The translations under genes were made by a program, and so were the position numbers. The notes under the pieces are model-generated. The model did not search any database, had not been told where the DNA came from, and saw only the letters and a program-made list of their open reading frames with translations. From positions 89,236,286 to 89,300,285 of the forward strand of contig NC_053490.1 in assembly GCF_905171775.1 (NCBI RefSeq): DNA of 64,000 nt, written 5' to 3'. This document shows, in pieces, positions 31,157 through 41,503 of the stretch (within the stretch, counting starts at the first letter, position 1; the number at the start of each line of letters is the position of its first letter). Source of the DNA: Rana temporaria (Eukaryota > Chordata > Amphibia > Anura > Ranidae).

Positions 31157-33683
31157 GGTAATGTCACGGCCGTGATCGATTATCATTAAACTTCATTAGA
31201 ACATACCCTATACACTTATCTATCACTGGCGCAAATCATAGAGATTTAATTTGTAAACCATATATATATATCTTAATATAGATCGCAGTGTTAGGGCTAA
31301 TTATACCTGTGCCTTGTATACTAGCCCTATATAGATCTATTAAACCATTTTTTTGTTAAAATATATGATATAAACTTGATGATTTATGATTGGATTGCTT
31401 TTCTCTCTACTACTGACTGATATGTATCTCCTGTGCTTTGTTTTTTGCTCTGTTCTGTTTTGTTATGTTTTGTTTTTGTTTTTGCTTGGAGGGTATCTTG
31501 TTTTATTATTATTATTTTTTGTTTTGCTATATTTAACCTGATGAATTAACAATTGGAAGGTGTGAAAACTTTCCAAAAATATTTACTACTACAGATGCCT
31601 TTTTCATTAACCTTCCCCCAGATAAGACAATGTGAAAATAAACCATTGGACATATAGCTGAGAGAAATCACTAGCATATTCTTATATATTCCTTTATAGT
31701 TAAATACACATTTCATTGTGTATAACTTACTACTAGTGTTTATTAAAACTTTTTGTTTGTGTCTTCAAAGCTCTGAACTATTCCACCTAATAAACGGAGG
31801 TTTCCTTGATGCGGGGGTAGGTTGGACTTTGCACAACCTTGGTGTGGCCAATCACTGGTCCCAATACAGGGGGCGTGTTCTCTTTAACGCCTCCCGTCCC
31901 ATCATCAACATCAGATGGGATGCGCGCGCACATCCGGCCACCTCATCATCCTTGGCCGGTCTGAGACTGTCAACACATGTCTCCTCCCTATGCGCTCCAG
32001 CCTACATCATCACGCTGGAGCGCACTGGATGCGCGCGCAAGTAACTTGGGACGCGTGGACCGGATATGATGCCAGGGGTCATGCTTGACTCTTATCATTT
32101 CCGGTGGAGATGCCGTTCTTAAGGCCAGCGCTGACACAATGTATGTCAGACGCTGACTTGGACGGCGTGAGGGAAGATATCACAGTACACGTGGAAGTTT
32201 GCTTCAGTCAGCTCTCTGGTGTTACAACACAAATAAGGTAATTACTTTCTAGTTCATCTCTTTGGGTTTTAATCCTCTATGTAGGCTTTCTTGGTCATGG
32301 GCATGAACTTAATCTACTCATTACTCTATCTATTTTTAGAATCGGAACCTAAATAGATATAACGGCCCTTGGACCATTCTGACAGTATTGCCTTTAAGTA
32401 TAATGCCACTGGGATAGCATATCCCCCTAGGACATCAGCTTATAGCACTATATACTCCATGTTATTAACCATCTAAGGTAAACTCTCTTCCTTTTCAATT
32501 ACATTATTTTCTAATAGACGGGCACTACGCTGCAATGCAACAGTTACTTATTTTTTTAAAAAATAAATTGAATTCATTTATATACTTATATGCATACATA
32601 TTTTGTATTTTACTTACTTATAGAATATATTATGAATTCAGTATGAACTACACTGGACTATATTGACAGCCTTAACCCTATATCTAAACTTCACTACTAC
32701 TGAGGTAATACTCTCTAGTTTTTTATATATATTTGTTAGACTGTATCCATACTTATTCAAGGCTTAGATACTTACTCGGTCTATGTCCATTTAAAAACAA
32801 GATACTTATTTTAATTTAACAAAAATGTCTATAAATATATATGGATACCTCCTTAATCTGCTGTATCATTATTATTCTTTCTTCTCCTTTTATATCTTCA
32901 TTTTTAATTCCTTAGGAGAGAATTAGATACAACGTACAAATACCTGTATCTCTTCCTCCTCAATTGTGGTGACCCCCTCTATACATCTCATTGTCCGCAC
33001 CTGTTAAAATCAAGTGGATCTGGCTTCCACTGATTGAAAGTGCAGCAGTCAATACCTTCCGCCCGCATCGGGTTCGCCTCCGCTACTTTCTTGGCAGCTT
33101 GTTCTGCCATGGTTTTTGAGCTTTTTAAACACATAATGGTAAGCGCACTATATATTTTAGTATCTGTATCTGTGTTGAACACTCATTTACAAAGTTTAAA
33201 TATATTACATTGATCATACCTGTATTAATGATTAACTCTTATGTCGTACACAGACCATTACATGTAAATAAGGAACAGAAGTATCATGCAAGCCCTGATG
33301 AAGCACATCTAAGTGCGAAACTAGTTGGCAATATCGCATCTACTTTTCTTCTAATTATAACCTTCATTTCCTTTTTTGTATAAATCATGTAAATTTGGTC
33401 GTGATCATGTATATTTCATTTTTTGCTAACTTATTTTATGAAATGTGAAACTTTATATCTATTTAATTAAATTATTTTTGATATCTAAAAACCTTGTGTT
33501 TTGTGCGCCTACCTTCGATACTAAGAGCAACACACCTCACGTAAAAATCCCTATATTTGGAGAGGAGATTTTCCTCCTCCCCTTATATAAGCTAAACCCT
33601 TTTATTTTTTACAATTTTGATGGGATTGTGAGTGACTGTTGCTCAAGAGGAAGTCATTCATTCACCTACATACTTGTTTCTCT
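31111..33683 (+). repeat. PLE downstream pseudo-LTR
   Basis: Second copy of the 2,573-bp repeat, starting inside ORF2 at TATACCAGGG and ending at GTTTCTCT before the right target duplication ATATGCTA. See the upstream copy for content. The match breaks abruptly at 33684 (27466 in the other copy continues into the ORF1 leader). Confidence 0.93.
33286..33339 (+). ncRNA. Hammerhead ribozyme motif, downstream repeat
   Basis: Identical to the motif at 27068-27121, shifted by 6,218. The predicted cut is after T33326. Cleavage at both motifs would release one 6,218-nt unit containing both ORFs. The extra A after CTGATGA is present here too (33302), so it belongs to the active lineage or predates the insertion, and is not a private mutation of one copy. 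Confidence 0.8.
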
Positions 33684-34690
33684 ATATGCTACACCGACGT
33701 AGAGCAGAGAGGCAAGCACCGAATTCATAAAGCACTTGCCTCCCAAACTGCGCTGGGTTCCCTCGGCGTAAGCCGTCGTAGGTGGAAGTGGGCGTGAGCC
33801 ATGCTAATGAGGCGTGACCCCATGCAAATGATGGGCCGAGTGCCATACAAGTACTTAAAAACGGTGCATGCGCCGTCCCGTGGACGTATCCCAGTGCGCA
33901 TTGCTCAGAATCACGTCGGAACTACTCCCTAAGATACGACGGATCACTGCCTACGACGTGAACGTAACCTACGCCCAGCCCTATTCACGTACTACGTAAA
34001 CAACGTAAAATACGACTGCTGTGTTCCCTGGTCCATACCTTAGCATGAGTTGCGCCTCATCTATGGGGAATAACTTCACGCCGGACATACGACTTACGCA
34101 AACCACGTATATTATGCACCGGGCGCAAGTACGTTTGTGAATCGACGTATCTCCCCTTTCCATATTTGAATAGGAAATCAATGGGAGCGCCACTTGCAGC
34201 CAGCGTAAATATGTGCCCACGATACGCCGGCGTAGGAAAGTTACGTCGGTCGGATGAAGCCTATTTTCAGGCGTATCTTGGTTTCAGAGTCCGGCGCATA
34301 GATACGACGGCACATATTTACACTTCTGCGTCGTATCTCGAGATACGTCGGCGTAAGTGCTTTGTGAATCCGGGCGTATATATATATTTTTCTAACACCC
34401 TAGAGAATAAAATGGCAGTCTTTGCAATACTTTTTGTCACACCGTATTTGCGCAGCAGTCTTAAAAAGAAAAAAAAAACACTTTTTTTAATAAAAAAATA
34501 AGACCGTAAAGTTATCACAATTTTTTTTATATTGTGAAAGATAATGTTACGCTGAGTAAATTGATACCCAACATGTCACGCTTCAAAATTGAGACAAACT
34601 TTTACCCTTAAAAATCTCCAAAGGCGGTGTTTAATAAATTCTACAGGTTGCATGTTTTGAGTTACAGAGGAGGTCCAGGGCTAGAATTAT

Positions 34691-35688
34691 TACTCTGACT
34701 CTAATGAGGGAGAGGAGGTGAACGCTGCGGGGAGGAAGAGGAGGTGAGCGCCTCGGGGGAAGGAAGCGGAGGTGAACGCTGCGGGGTGGGAGAGACAGAG
34801 GAGTGGAGGGGGGCGGCGGTCCGCTGTCACTGAAGCCGGCCCACTGAGCCATCGGCCCACCGGGAAACTCCCGGTAGTCCCGATAGCCAGTCCATCCCTG
34901 TGTGCTGCTATCATCATCAATAGGCCCCATGACATGCGTCTATGCATCATAAAAATGGACAATGCGTGTCAACACTTTACACAGAACTAGCTCTGAAGCT
35001 AGCCGAACACGAGCAATTGAGGCCGGGTGATGACATCAGCACGCCGCTCTAGGCTCACCTAGGCCGCCGCCGGGTGGACCAAGATGGCCACCACTCCGGG
35101 GAGCTAGGTCGAAGCCGTGGCCTTTCCTATGGCCGAGGCAGCAGCGGACCTCCGCGGATCACATTATGTGCCGATCATTTACGGATCATTTACGATCCGT
35201 TGCACCACTAGTACAGATCAAAAGAATTTTGATCGATCAAAAAAATTTACGATTAATCAAGGAATTCATCTTTAATTTCCACAGCCCTAATATATTTGTA
35301 TATTTAGTTGCCTTGTTAAAGTCCCATAAAGGAATGTATTACTATAATGGCTCTTGAATTTCCTTGCGGACATCTAAATTAGAATAATAGTTCCCCCCTT
35401 CCACCTAATTTTTGGCTCCTGGGGTATTAAGGTAAATGTGTGAAAGTACACCTGAGGCTGCCTTAAGGTGTACTTTATATAGAGCCGGTCATGATTGGGT
35501 CATGCAAAATTTTGTCTTAAAGTGAATCCATCCAAACATGGCAATTCAAATTGAGTATATGATGGAAAAATGCCTCAGCTAAGGGAACCTTTTGTGAAAA
35601 CTTCATATCAAAACACTGGATAGAACCAGAGATATGGACAGCTAAAATAATTAGCAAAAGTCAACTTTTCCTGCAAAGGTTGGGTTTG
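34691..35688. other. Unassigned, partly GC-rich
   Basis: 34700-35160 is GC-rich, with repeated words AGGAGGTGAACGCTGCGGGG / GAGGTGAGCGCCTCGGGG at 34712-34790 (about two imperfect units). The remainder has no assignment. No coding sequence is recognised. Confidence 0.4.
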
Positions 35689-35693
35689 CCCTT

Positions 35694-36480
35694 TGTAACA
35701 ATACGCCAAATTAGTTTCAGGTTTATGGATCGCAACTGCGGAGACTTCCCAGGTTTCACTCTTAACTCAGTTAAGAGTTTGGGTTCTATCATCACAGCCT
35801 CAGTAAAGTAAATAGTGCTCATTCCAGCATAAGCAACATAAAAGTAAATCTTGGTATTAATGGTATTGATCAGGTATAGGGATAAGTGTAGCTGCAGTAC
35901 TGGGACTGCACACTAGAGGTCAGTAATGAACACTGGCATAGAAGCAAAGCAGGTAATTGGTATCTATAGCAGTGAGCATAACATGTGAACTGCAGTTCAA
36001 ACTTGAGTGTAACTCCTTAGTACTTTAGCATAGCAGTGAACATAACTTGGAAGCAAGCGTCAAGTATGGAGATCAGCGTTTAGTAATTGGTTTCTATAGC
36101 AGAGTACTTGCGGTTGCAGATAGCTGGGCATGGATGTGCGTCCTGGGAGCCTGGACCTGGTTGATGAGAGCGGCTGTGCCGTGAGTGAAGTCCTGGTGGT
36201 CCAGTTCAGGAAGCTGGAGCTCAGTAAAGGTGAGTCTGGAAGCCCAGCTGACAGTGGCGTTCTGTCAGCAATAGAGGAACACCTTCCTGTCAGTGCTGGG
36301 AGTTTAAATAGGCCACACAGGAGCGAACCAGGAAGTACCACTAGGTGGCGCACCTCCGCAATCACCGTGGGGAGCAAGGCTGCAGGAAGTGAGAGGCTAT
36401 TCAGAAAGAAGGAAGAGAGTTGACTGGGAAAGAAGCAACTATAGTTTTACTTAGTGCAAAGTTATTGGTGTGACGTTACA
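35694..36480 (-). repeat. Chromovirus 3' LTR (787 bp)
   Basis: Bounded by TGTAACAATACGCC at 35694 and GGTGTGACGTTACA ending at 36480. Compared with the 5' LTR it carries about 415 extra bp between about 35715 and 36128. TTTAAATA (sense TATTTAAA) lies near 36302-36310, and the 11-nt self-priming word is at 36270-36280. A purine-rich tract in the sense direction (plus-strand TAGCCCCCTCCTCAAGG, 36481-36497) adjoins it. Confidence 0.9.
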
Positions 36481-39438
36481 TAGCCCCCTCCTCAAGGGAG
36501 CACCTCCGGGGCTCCGACGACCAGATGGCCGATTAGGGTACCTGCGATGGAAGAGCTTGATTAAACGAGGAGCATGAACATGTGAAGCGTCTTCCCAAGA
36601 GTCATCTTGAGGCCCATAGCCTTTCCAACGTATTAAATATTGTAGAGTAGATCCACGCATTCTGGAATCTAAAATCTTCTCTACTATGTATTCAATCTCG
36701 CCCACTACCTCCACGGGAGGAGGAGGTCGTGGGACTCTGCCAGGAAACGGATTGGGTTTGAAGGGTTTGATGAGAGAGACATGGAACGAAGGGTGTATCT
36801 TCCAATCCGGAGGTAACTTGAGTTTTACAGCATTGCTGTTGATTATTTGTAGAATTGGGAAGGGACCGACAAACTGACGGCCAAGTTTTTTGGAAGGGAC
36901 CTTGAGACGTAGATTACGGGTAGACAACCAAACTAAATCTCCCACTTTGTATGAAGGGGGAGTTGTTCTATGTGCATCGTAGTACATTTTCTGCCTTTGT
37001 TGGGCTGCTTCTAGGTTAGAACGAAGAAGTTCAGAAGTAGTTTTCAAAGTAGAGAGGTAGTCATCCACCGATGGCACATTACTTGGAAGGAAGGATGAAG
37101 GAAGGGTCGTGGGGTGAAACCCATAATTCGCGAAGAATGGGGAGAACTGTGTCGATGAATTGGTAGCGTTGTTGTACACGAATTCAGCGTGAGGGAGTAC
37201 TTGGAACCAGTCGTCTTGAAGGTGAGTACAGTAGCAGCGAAGGTACTGTTCAAGTGTTTGATTAACACGTTCAGTTTGCCCGTTGGTTTGCGGGTGATAT
37301 GCGGTGGACATGCGATGGTCAATCTGTAATGCTGCACAGAGTGCCTTCCAGAATCTAGAGATGAATTGGCTACCTCTGTCGGAGATGATGCGAGATGGTA
37401 AGCCATGGAGCTTGAGAATGTGGGCAATGAAGGCTTTGGCAGTCTGAATGGCTGTGGGTAACCCCTTCATGGGGAGGAAATGAGCCATTTTAGTAAGTGA
37501 GTCGACAATAACCATAATGGTATTGGCACCTTGAGAGGTGGGAAGCTCGACGATGAAGTCCATTGAAATAGTCTCCCAAGGTCTCTTCGGAATTGGAAGA
37601 GAGGTTAGAAGACCAAAGGGAGGTTTACGTGAATGTTTGCTACAAGCGCAAATCTCACAAGAAGAAACATAGTCTTGTATAGTTTTAGTCATACCAGGCC
37701 ACCAGTAATTCCTTTTTACAAGGTGGATAGTCTTTGTAATGCCAGGGTGACCAGCCAAGGGGCTGTCATGAAGTTGTTTAAGGAGTAGAAGATGCAACGT
37801 AGGTGGGACATAAAGCTTGTTGTTGTGGGTATATAACCCATTAGGTTGCTTAATGAGTCCATCGGGTAAGGTGGGATCATTGGAAGTATCTTGAATGAGT
37901 AGTTGTTTGAAACTGGTGGTAACCCCGATGAACCGGTTCGAAGGCAAAATAGGAAGAGGTAGAACGTCAGTGGTGTCTTCTTCATTCAATCGGGATAATG
38001 AATCAGCCTTCACATTTTGTGATCCGGGACGATAAGTGATTTGAAAATCAAAACGGTCGAAGAAGAGACTCCATCTGACCTGTCGGGCAGACAGTGCTTT
38101 AGAGGCCTTGAGATACTGCAGGTTGCGATGATCCGTGAGGATAGTAAAGGGGTACGTAGTACCTTCTAAAAGATGCCTCCAATTAGCTAAAGCAACTTTG
38201 ATGGCAAGTAATTCCTTCTCTCCAACAGGGTAGTTTTTCTCAGCAGGTGACAAAGTTTTGGAGAAGAAGGCAACAGGATGTAAAGGTTTATCAGGAGATC
38301 CCCGTTGGGAAAGCACAGCACCTAAAGCAAAATCAGAAGCATCCACTTCCAGAACGAAGTGATAGCTTGGGTTAGGTAATTGAAGTATTGGAGCTGTGGT
38401 AAACCTTTGCTTCAGAGAATCAAAAGAGAGTTGAGCTTCGTTGGACCATGCAAAAGGAATCTTTGAACTTGTTAGACTACTGAGTGGTTTCACAACAGCG
38501 GAGAAATTTTTGATGAATTTGCGGTAGTAGTTGTAAAAACCAAGGAAACGTTGTAATGCCTTCCGGGAACGTGGTACAGGCCAAGAGAGGATGCACTCTA
38601 CCTTCGAGTGGTCCATTTGAATGCCTTCAGGAGTGACATAGTATCCTAGGAAGGAGATGCAGGCTTGACCGAAGACACATTTTTCGAATTTGGCATATAA
38701 AGAATGTGTTCTGAGTCTGGCTATAACCCAACGCACATGTTTCGTATGTTCTTGAGGGTTGTCAGAGTAAATCAGAATATCATCTATGTAGATGACAACA
38801 CATACATCAAGCAAGTCACGGAAAATGTCATTGATGAATCGCTGAAAGGTTGCAGGTGCGTTGCATAACCCAAATGGCATCACAGTGTACTCAAAAAGTC
38901 CATAACGAGTTCTGAAGGCTGTTTTCCATTCGTCACCAGAACGAATTCTAATCAAATTGTAGGCACCCCTGAGGTCTAATTTTGTAAAAAAAATTGAAGT
39001 TTGTAGTCGCTCGAGTAACTCAGGGATGAGAGGTAAAGGATAACGATCCTTAACTGTAATCGTGTTGAGAGAGCGATAATCTATAATGGGTCTTAGAGAA
39101 CCATCCTTATTCTTAACGAAGAACATTCCAGCACTGGCTGGGAAAGTGGATGGCCTAATAAATCCCTTCTTTAAGTTTTCGTCTAGATAGACCTTGAGAT
39201 GACCGAGTTCTGGTTGGGAGAGAGGGCAAATCCTTGCAGTAGGGATTGGACAACCAGGAACAAGGTCAATGGGACAGTCATAACTTTGGTGTGGGGGTAG
39301 GATGTTGGCCTTGGTCTTACTGAAGTTGTCTGCGAAGTCCTGCAGAGGGACTTGAAGATCCGGAAGATCTAATGAGTGAGCCTCAGCTACGAGGATGGGA
39401 GAGGTAGGATAGCAGGCGTCTTTACAGATATGTGACAT
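36451..39438 (-). CDS. pol: Chromovirus Pol: RT, RNase H, integrase and chromodomain, protease missing
   Basis: 995 codons without a stop. RT (about residues 60-260): LRPIIDYRSLN, TKLDLRGAYNLIRI with the first Asp, VMPFGLCNAPATFQR and YIDD at 217-220. RNase H (about 350-480) has EVDASDFALGAVLSQ and ILTDHRNLQYL. Integrase starts with an HHCC zinc finger (GHPGITKTIHLV and CEICACSKH, about 560-610), then the DDE core: MDFIVELP, ISDRGSQFISRFW and NGQTERVNQTLEQYLR. A chromodomain (about 915-970: YIVEKILDSRMRG, YLIRWKGYGPQDDSWED) ends the protein and would guide insertion to marked chromatin. The frame is open upstream into a CX2CX4HX3-4C zinc knuckle (about 39480-39520). Only about 60 residues lie between knuckle and RT, so the usual protease of the family is deleted. 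The annotated Met is only the first in frame. Confidence 0.93.
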   Translation of the reverse strand: MSHICKDACYPTSPILVAEAHSLDLPDLQVPLQDFADNFSKTKANILPPHQSYDCPIDLVPGCPIPTARICPLSQPELGHLKVYLDENLKKGFIRPSTFPASAGMFFVKNKDGSLRPIIDYRSLNTITVKDRYPLPLIPELLERLQTSIFFTKLDLRGAYNLIRIRSGDEWKTAFRTRYGLFEYTVMPFGLCNAPATFQRFINDIFRDLLDVCVVIYIDDILIYSDNPQEHTKHVRWVIARLRTHSLYAKFEKCVFGQACISFLGYYVTPEGIQMDHSKVECILSWPVPRSRKALQRFLGFYNYYRKFIKNFSAVVKPLSSLTSSKIPFAWSNEAQLSFDSLKQRFTTAPILQLPNPSYHFVLEVDASDFALGAVLSQRGSPDKPLHPVAFFSKTLSPAEKNYPVGEKELLAIKVALANWRHLLEGTTYPFTILTDHRNLQYLKASKALSARQVRWSLFFDRFDFQITYRPGSQNVKADSLSRLNEEDTTDVLPLPILPSNRFIGVTTSFKQLLIQDTSNDPTLPDGLIKQPNGLYTHNNKLYVPPTLHLLLLKQLHDSPLAGHPGITKTIHLVKRNYWWPGMTKTIQDYVSSCEICACSKHSRKPPFGLLTSLPIPKRPWETISMDFIVELPTSQGANTIMVIVDSLTKMAHFLPMKGLPTAIQTAKAFIAHILKLHGLPSRIISDRGSQFISRFWKALCAALQIDHRMSTAYHPQTNGQTERVNQTLEQYLRCYCTHLQDDWFQVLPHAEFVYNNATNSSTQFSPFFANYGFHPTTLPSSFLPSNVPSVDDYLSTLKTTSELLRSNLEAAQQRQKMYYDAHRTTPPSYKVGDLVWLSTRNLRLKVPSKKLGRQFVGPFPILQIINSNAVKLKLPPDWKIHPSFHVSLIKPFKPNPFPGRVPRPPPPVEVVGEIEYIVEKILDSRMRGSTLQYLIRWKGYGPQDDSWEDASHVHAPRLIKLFHRRYPNRPSGRRSPGGAPLRRGLCNVTPITLH

Positions 39439-39541
39439 ATTACCTTCAGACTTCTTTGAGAGAAGAGGGCAGCAAGAAACTGAATGGTCAGAGTCAGCAC
39501 AGTATAAGCAGAGCTTTTGATCTCTCCTTCTTTGTTTCTCC

Positions 39542-40302
39542 TTAGGGGATAGGGGCCCCCCTGATTGTCCCCAAGTCCATAGGTACCCCTTTAGGAGGTG
39601 AACTAGCTCTTTTGGGAGTTGGAGGAATAGATGAGTTAGCTCGTTCTGCCATCCTTTCTCTGAGGCGGCGATCTATAGCAACTGTAAAAAGCATGAGGTC
39701 CTTTACGGATGCAGGCATTTCAGTGCGTGCAAGCTCATCTTTCATGGCCTCCGATAGGCACAAGCGGAATTGGCTCCGGAGGGCGACGTCGTTCCACTGG
39801 GAGTCATGAAACCAGGGCTTGAATTCGGAAATGTAATCCTCTACAGGTCTCTTACCCTGTTTAAGATTCCTGAGGGTATTTTCAGCGGTAAGCTGCTTGT
39901 TAGAATCCTCATAGAGGAGGGACAAATCTCCTAGAAAAGTGTTGAAAGAACCCAAGAGTTCCCCATGTTCTTCTACATAAGTGTCTGCCCACGCTCTGGG
40001 ATCTTCTTTGAGGTAAGAAATGAGAGTGAGTATTCTGATCCTGTCAGAGTAGTAAGTGCGCGGCTGTAATTCAAACATTACCGGCAGGAGCTGACAAAAT
40101 GACGGAATAACTTCCTATCACCAGAGAAGGGTTCAGGTGGGCAGACCTTGGGTTCCGGACGATCCCTGTGAGGAGGAACATCTTGGTTAAGACGGTTATG
40201 GAGAGTGTCATTCTCCAACCGTGCTTCATGCAATGAGGCAGAGAGGGTATCAACCTGTTGTGAGAGATCTACGAGATGATTGGTTAGCTCCGCTGGATCC
40301 AT
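39542..40302 (-). pseudogene. gag: Chromovirus Gag, frameshifted
   Basis: The sense ATG at 40302-40300 opens MDPAELTNHLVDLSQQ, a typical start for this gag family, with a predicted coiled coil. The frame stops at a TAA that overlaps an ATG at about 40078 (TAATG). Capsid-like sequence continues in another frame: FELQPRTYYSDRIRILTLI and EDSNKQLTAENTLRNLKQG (residues of the 39542-40078 frame), ending at 39542. The first part and pol share a frame, while the middle part is shifted. The simplest reading is one original gag-pol frame with two opposite indels, near 40080 and near 39560. Gag is broken as it stands. Confidence 0.85.
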
Positions 40303-40306
40303 TATG

Positions 40307-40317
40307 GTTCCTCTATT
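40307..40317 (-). promoter_or_regulatory. Candidate self-priming primer-binding site
   Basis: In the sense direction AATAGAGGAAC follows the 5' LTR after one base. It is the exact complement of GTTCCTCTATT inside the LTR (40490-40480). No tRNA-type TGG primer-binding site is present, and gag starts about 16 nt from the LTR. In Tf1 and sushi elements the primer is the 5' end of the element's own RNA, about 11 nt, annealed just after the LTR; this layout matches. Confidence 0.75.
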
Positions 40318-40318
40318 A

Positions 40319-40690
40319 TGTAACAATACGCCAAATTAGCTGGATGTGCGTCCTGGGAGCCTGGACCTGGTTGATGAGAGCGGCTGTGCCGTGAGTGAAG
40401 TCCTGGTGGTCCAGTTCAGGAAGTTGGAGCTCAGTAAAGGTGAGTCTGGAAGCCCAGCTGACAGTGGCGTTCTGTCAGCAATAGAGGAACACCCTTCTGT
40501 CAGTGCTGGGAGTTTAAATAGGCCACACAGGAGCGAACCAGGAAGTACCACTAGGTGGCGCACCTCCGTAACCACCGTGGGGAGCAAGGCTGCAGGAAGT
40601 GAGAGACTATTCAGAAAGAAGGAAGAGAGTTGACTGGGAAAAAAGCAACTATAGTTGTACTTAGTGCAAAGTTATTGGTGTGACGTTACA
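40319..40690 (-). repeat. Chromovirus 5' LTR (372 bp, shortened)
   Basis: Same ends as the 3' LTR. It is shorter by about 415 bp because sequence between AAATTAG and the TGGATGTGCG block is absent; the junction lies at about 40339. Scattered substitutions relative to the 3' LTR are seen at 40425, 40494-40496, 40568-40571 and elsewhere. Confidence 0.9.
40513..40520 (-). promoter_or_regulatory. TATA box of the chromovirus 5' LTR
   Basis: Sense TATTTAAA. Its first base is 30 nt upstream of G40490, the first base of the 11-nt self-priming word. That is the normal TATA-to-start distance and therefore supports 40490 as the RNA 5' end. Confidence 0.7.
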
Positions 40691-40695
40691 CCCTT

Positions 40696-41499
40696 TCATT
40701 GCAAAGAGATGTTAATTTCCTGATCAAGATCTCGTATCCCAAATCAGGGTCCAGGTAATCATCAGGGATGATCAAATCTCTGCATTGACTGTCATTGTAG
40801 CTCCACATGAGCTACTTCTGGTAGTGACTTTAATGTTTTTTGGGGGGTCCTAACTGTTCTACATTTGAAGGGACTGATCCTCTTTTAGGGCCAATAGTGT
40901 TATTCTGCATTAAACTTTTTTTCATTGAACCTCTGTGTTTTTTCTGAAAGCCAATATAAAGCAAAAATATAAATTTAAAATGCACCAATCATTTTCTGCA
41001 TATTAGATCTTTCTGGTCGATAGAATTTGGGCCGTAGCAAGGACGTTTGCCTACATACTGTGTACAAAAAGCTGTCTTCTGGGAAAGTTGGGAGGTATGC
41101 ATACCTTCTAAATAATCCATGGGCTCAGGTGCAATGATGATGTAATCTTTGGCAAAGTATGATGAAGCAATTGGTGCCATCACCACATATGCATGCATTT
41201 TCAAAGAGCTCTGATAAAAGCATAATGTACTGTAAGCACAAGGACGATGTTCAGGAGGCCCCAGATTCCACTATAGGGTCATGTCTGACCTAATCCAGCC
41301 ACAGTTATCTCATTGTTCTACCATTCTTTGGAACATCTGGAACATAAGAGGTTACACCATGGCAATTGTTCTATTCAGCTGCAACTAAACAACTTATGCC
41401 TTGTTTAGAATAGTGTAGAATTTGTGACGAAGAAAGGCATAATAGTACAAACATTGGAAAAGTATTTTTTAGATCGGGGAACACTCCTTTTTTGTTCCT
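40696..41499. other. Unassigned stretch
   Basis: No gene recognised. GGGAAAGTTGGGAGGTATGC near 41079-41098 is a solo end of the CATACCTCCCAAC repeat family. Confidence 0.4.
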
Positions 41500-41503
41500 T
41501 AAA

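Larger units (their letters stand above)
24895..33683 (+). mobile_element. Penelope-like retroelement (PLE), apparently young and near complete
   Basis: The 8.8-kb insertion is bounded by an exact 8-bp duplication ATATGCTA (24887-24894 and 33684-33691). It consists of a 2,573-bp direct repeat, ORF1, ORF2 (RT plus GIY-YIG) and a second copy of the repeat, in line with the pseudo-LTR arrangement known for PLEs. The period is 6,218 bp with no indels seen. The upstream repeat begins within the last 15 codons of ORF2, so the whole is a 5'-truncated unit followed by a full one. Both ORFs are open and the repeats look almost identical, so insertion was recent. Each repeat contains a hammerhead motif. 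Confidence 0.93.
24833..34376. mobile_element. TA-flanked fold-back MITE, family B, copy 3, split by the PLE
   Basis: TA at 24831-24832 and 34377-34378. The left end TGGCCCGGATTCACATAC is inverted at the right end GTGAATCCGGGCG. Only 54 bp lie left of the PLE, and 685 to 693 bp lie right of it. Removal of the PLE and one ATATGCTA copy gives an element of about 740 bp, close to the 730 bp of copy 1. Typical internal palindromes occur, such as GATACGCCGGCGTAGG near 34221. Confidence 0.75.
24735..34690. mobile_element. Outer TTAA-type element split by a family B fold-back and the PLE
   Basis: TTAA at 24731-24734 is followed by CCACGTAAGGACCGAGCC. The sequence runs to 24830 (AACCCCTAAACAT) and resumes after 34378 with TATATATTTTTCTAACACCC and the downstream block TTCTACAGGTTGCATGTTTTG near 34640. 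From memory these parts are contiguous in a common frog repeat. The right end was not found; similarity fades near 34690. Confidence 0.55.
35694..40690 (-). mobile_element. Ty3/gypsy chromovirus-type LTR retrotransposon (Tf1/sushi-like), defective
   Basis: LTRs start TGTAAC and end GTTACA (plus-strand view), flanked by an exact CCCTT duplication (35689-35693 and 40691-40695). In the element's sense (minus strand) the order is 5' LTR 40690-40319, candidate self-priming site, gag, zinc knuckle, RT, RNase H, integrase, chromodomain, polypurine tract, 3' LTR 36480-35694. About eight differences over the 350 bp of comparable LTR suggest an age of a few percent divergence. The protease region is missing and gag is frameshifted, so it cannot move on its own. 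Confidence 0.93.
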
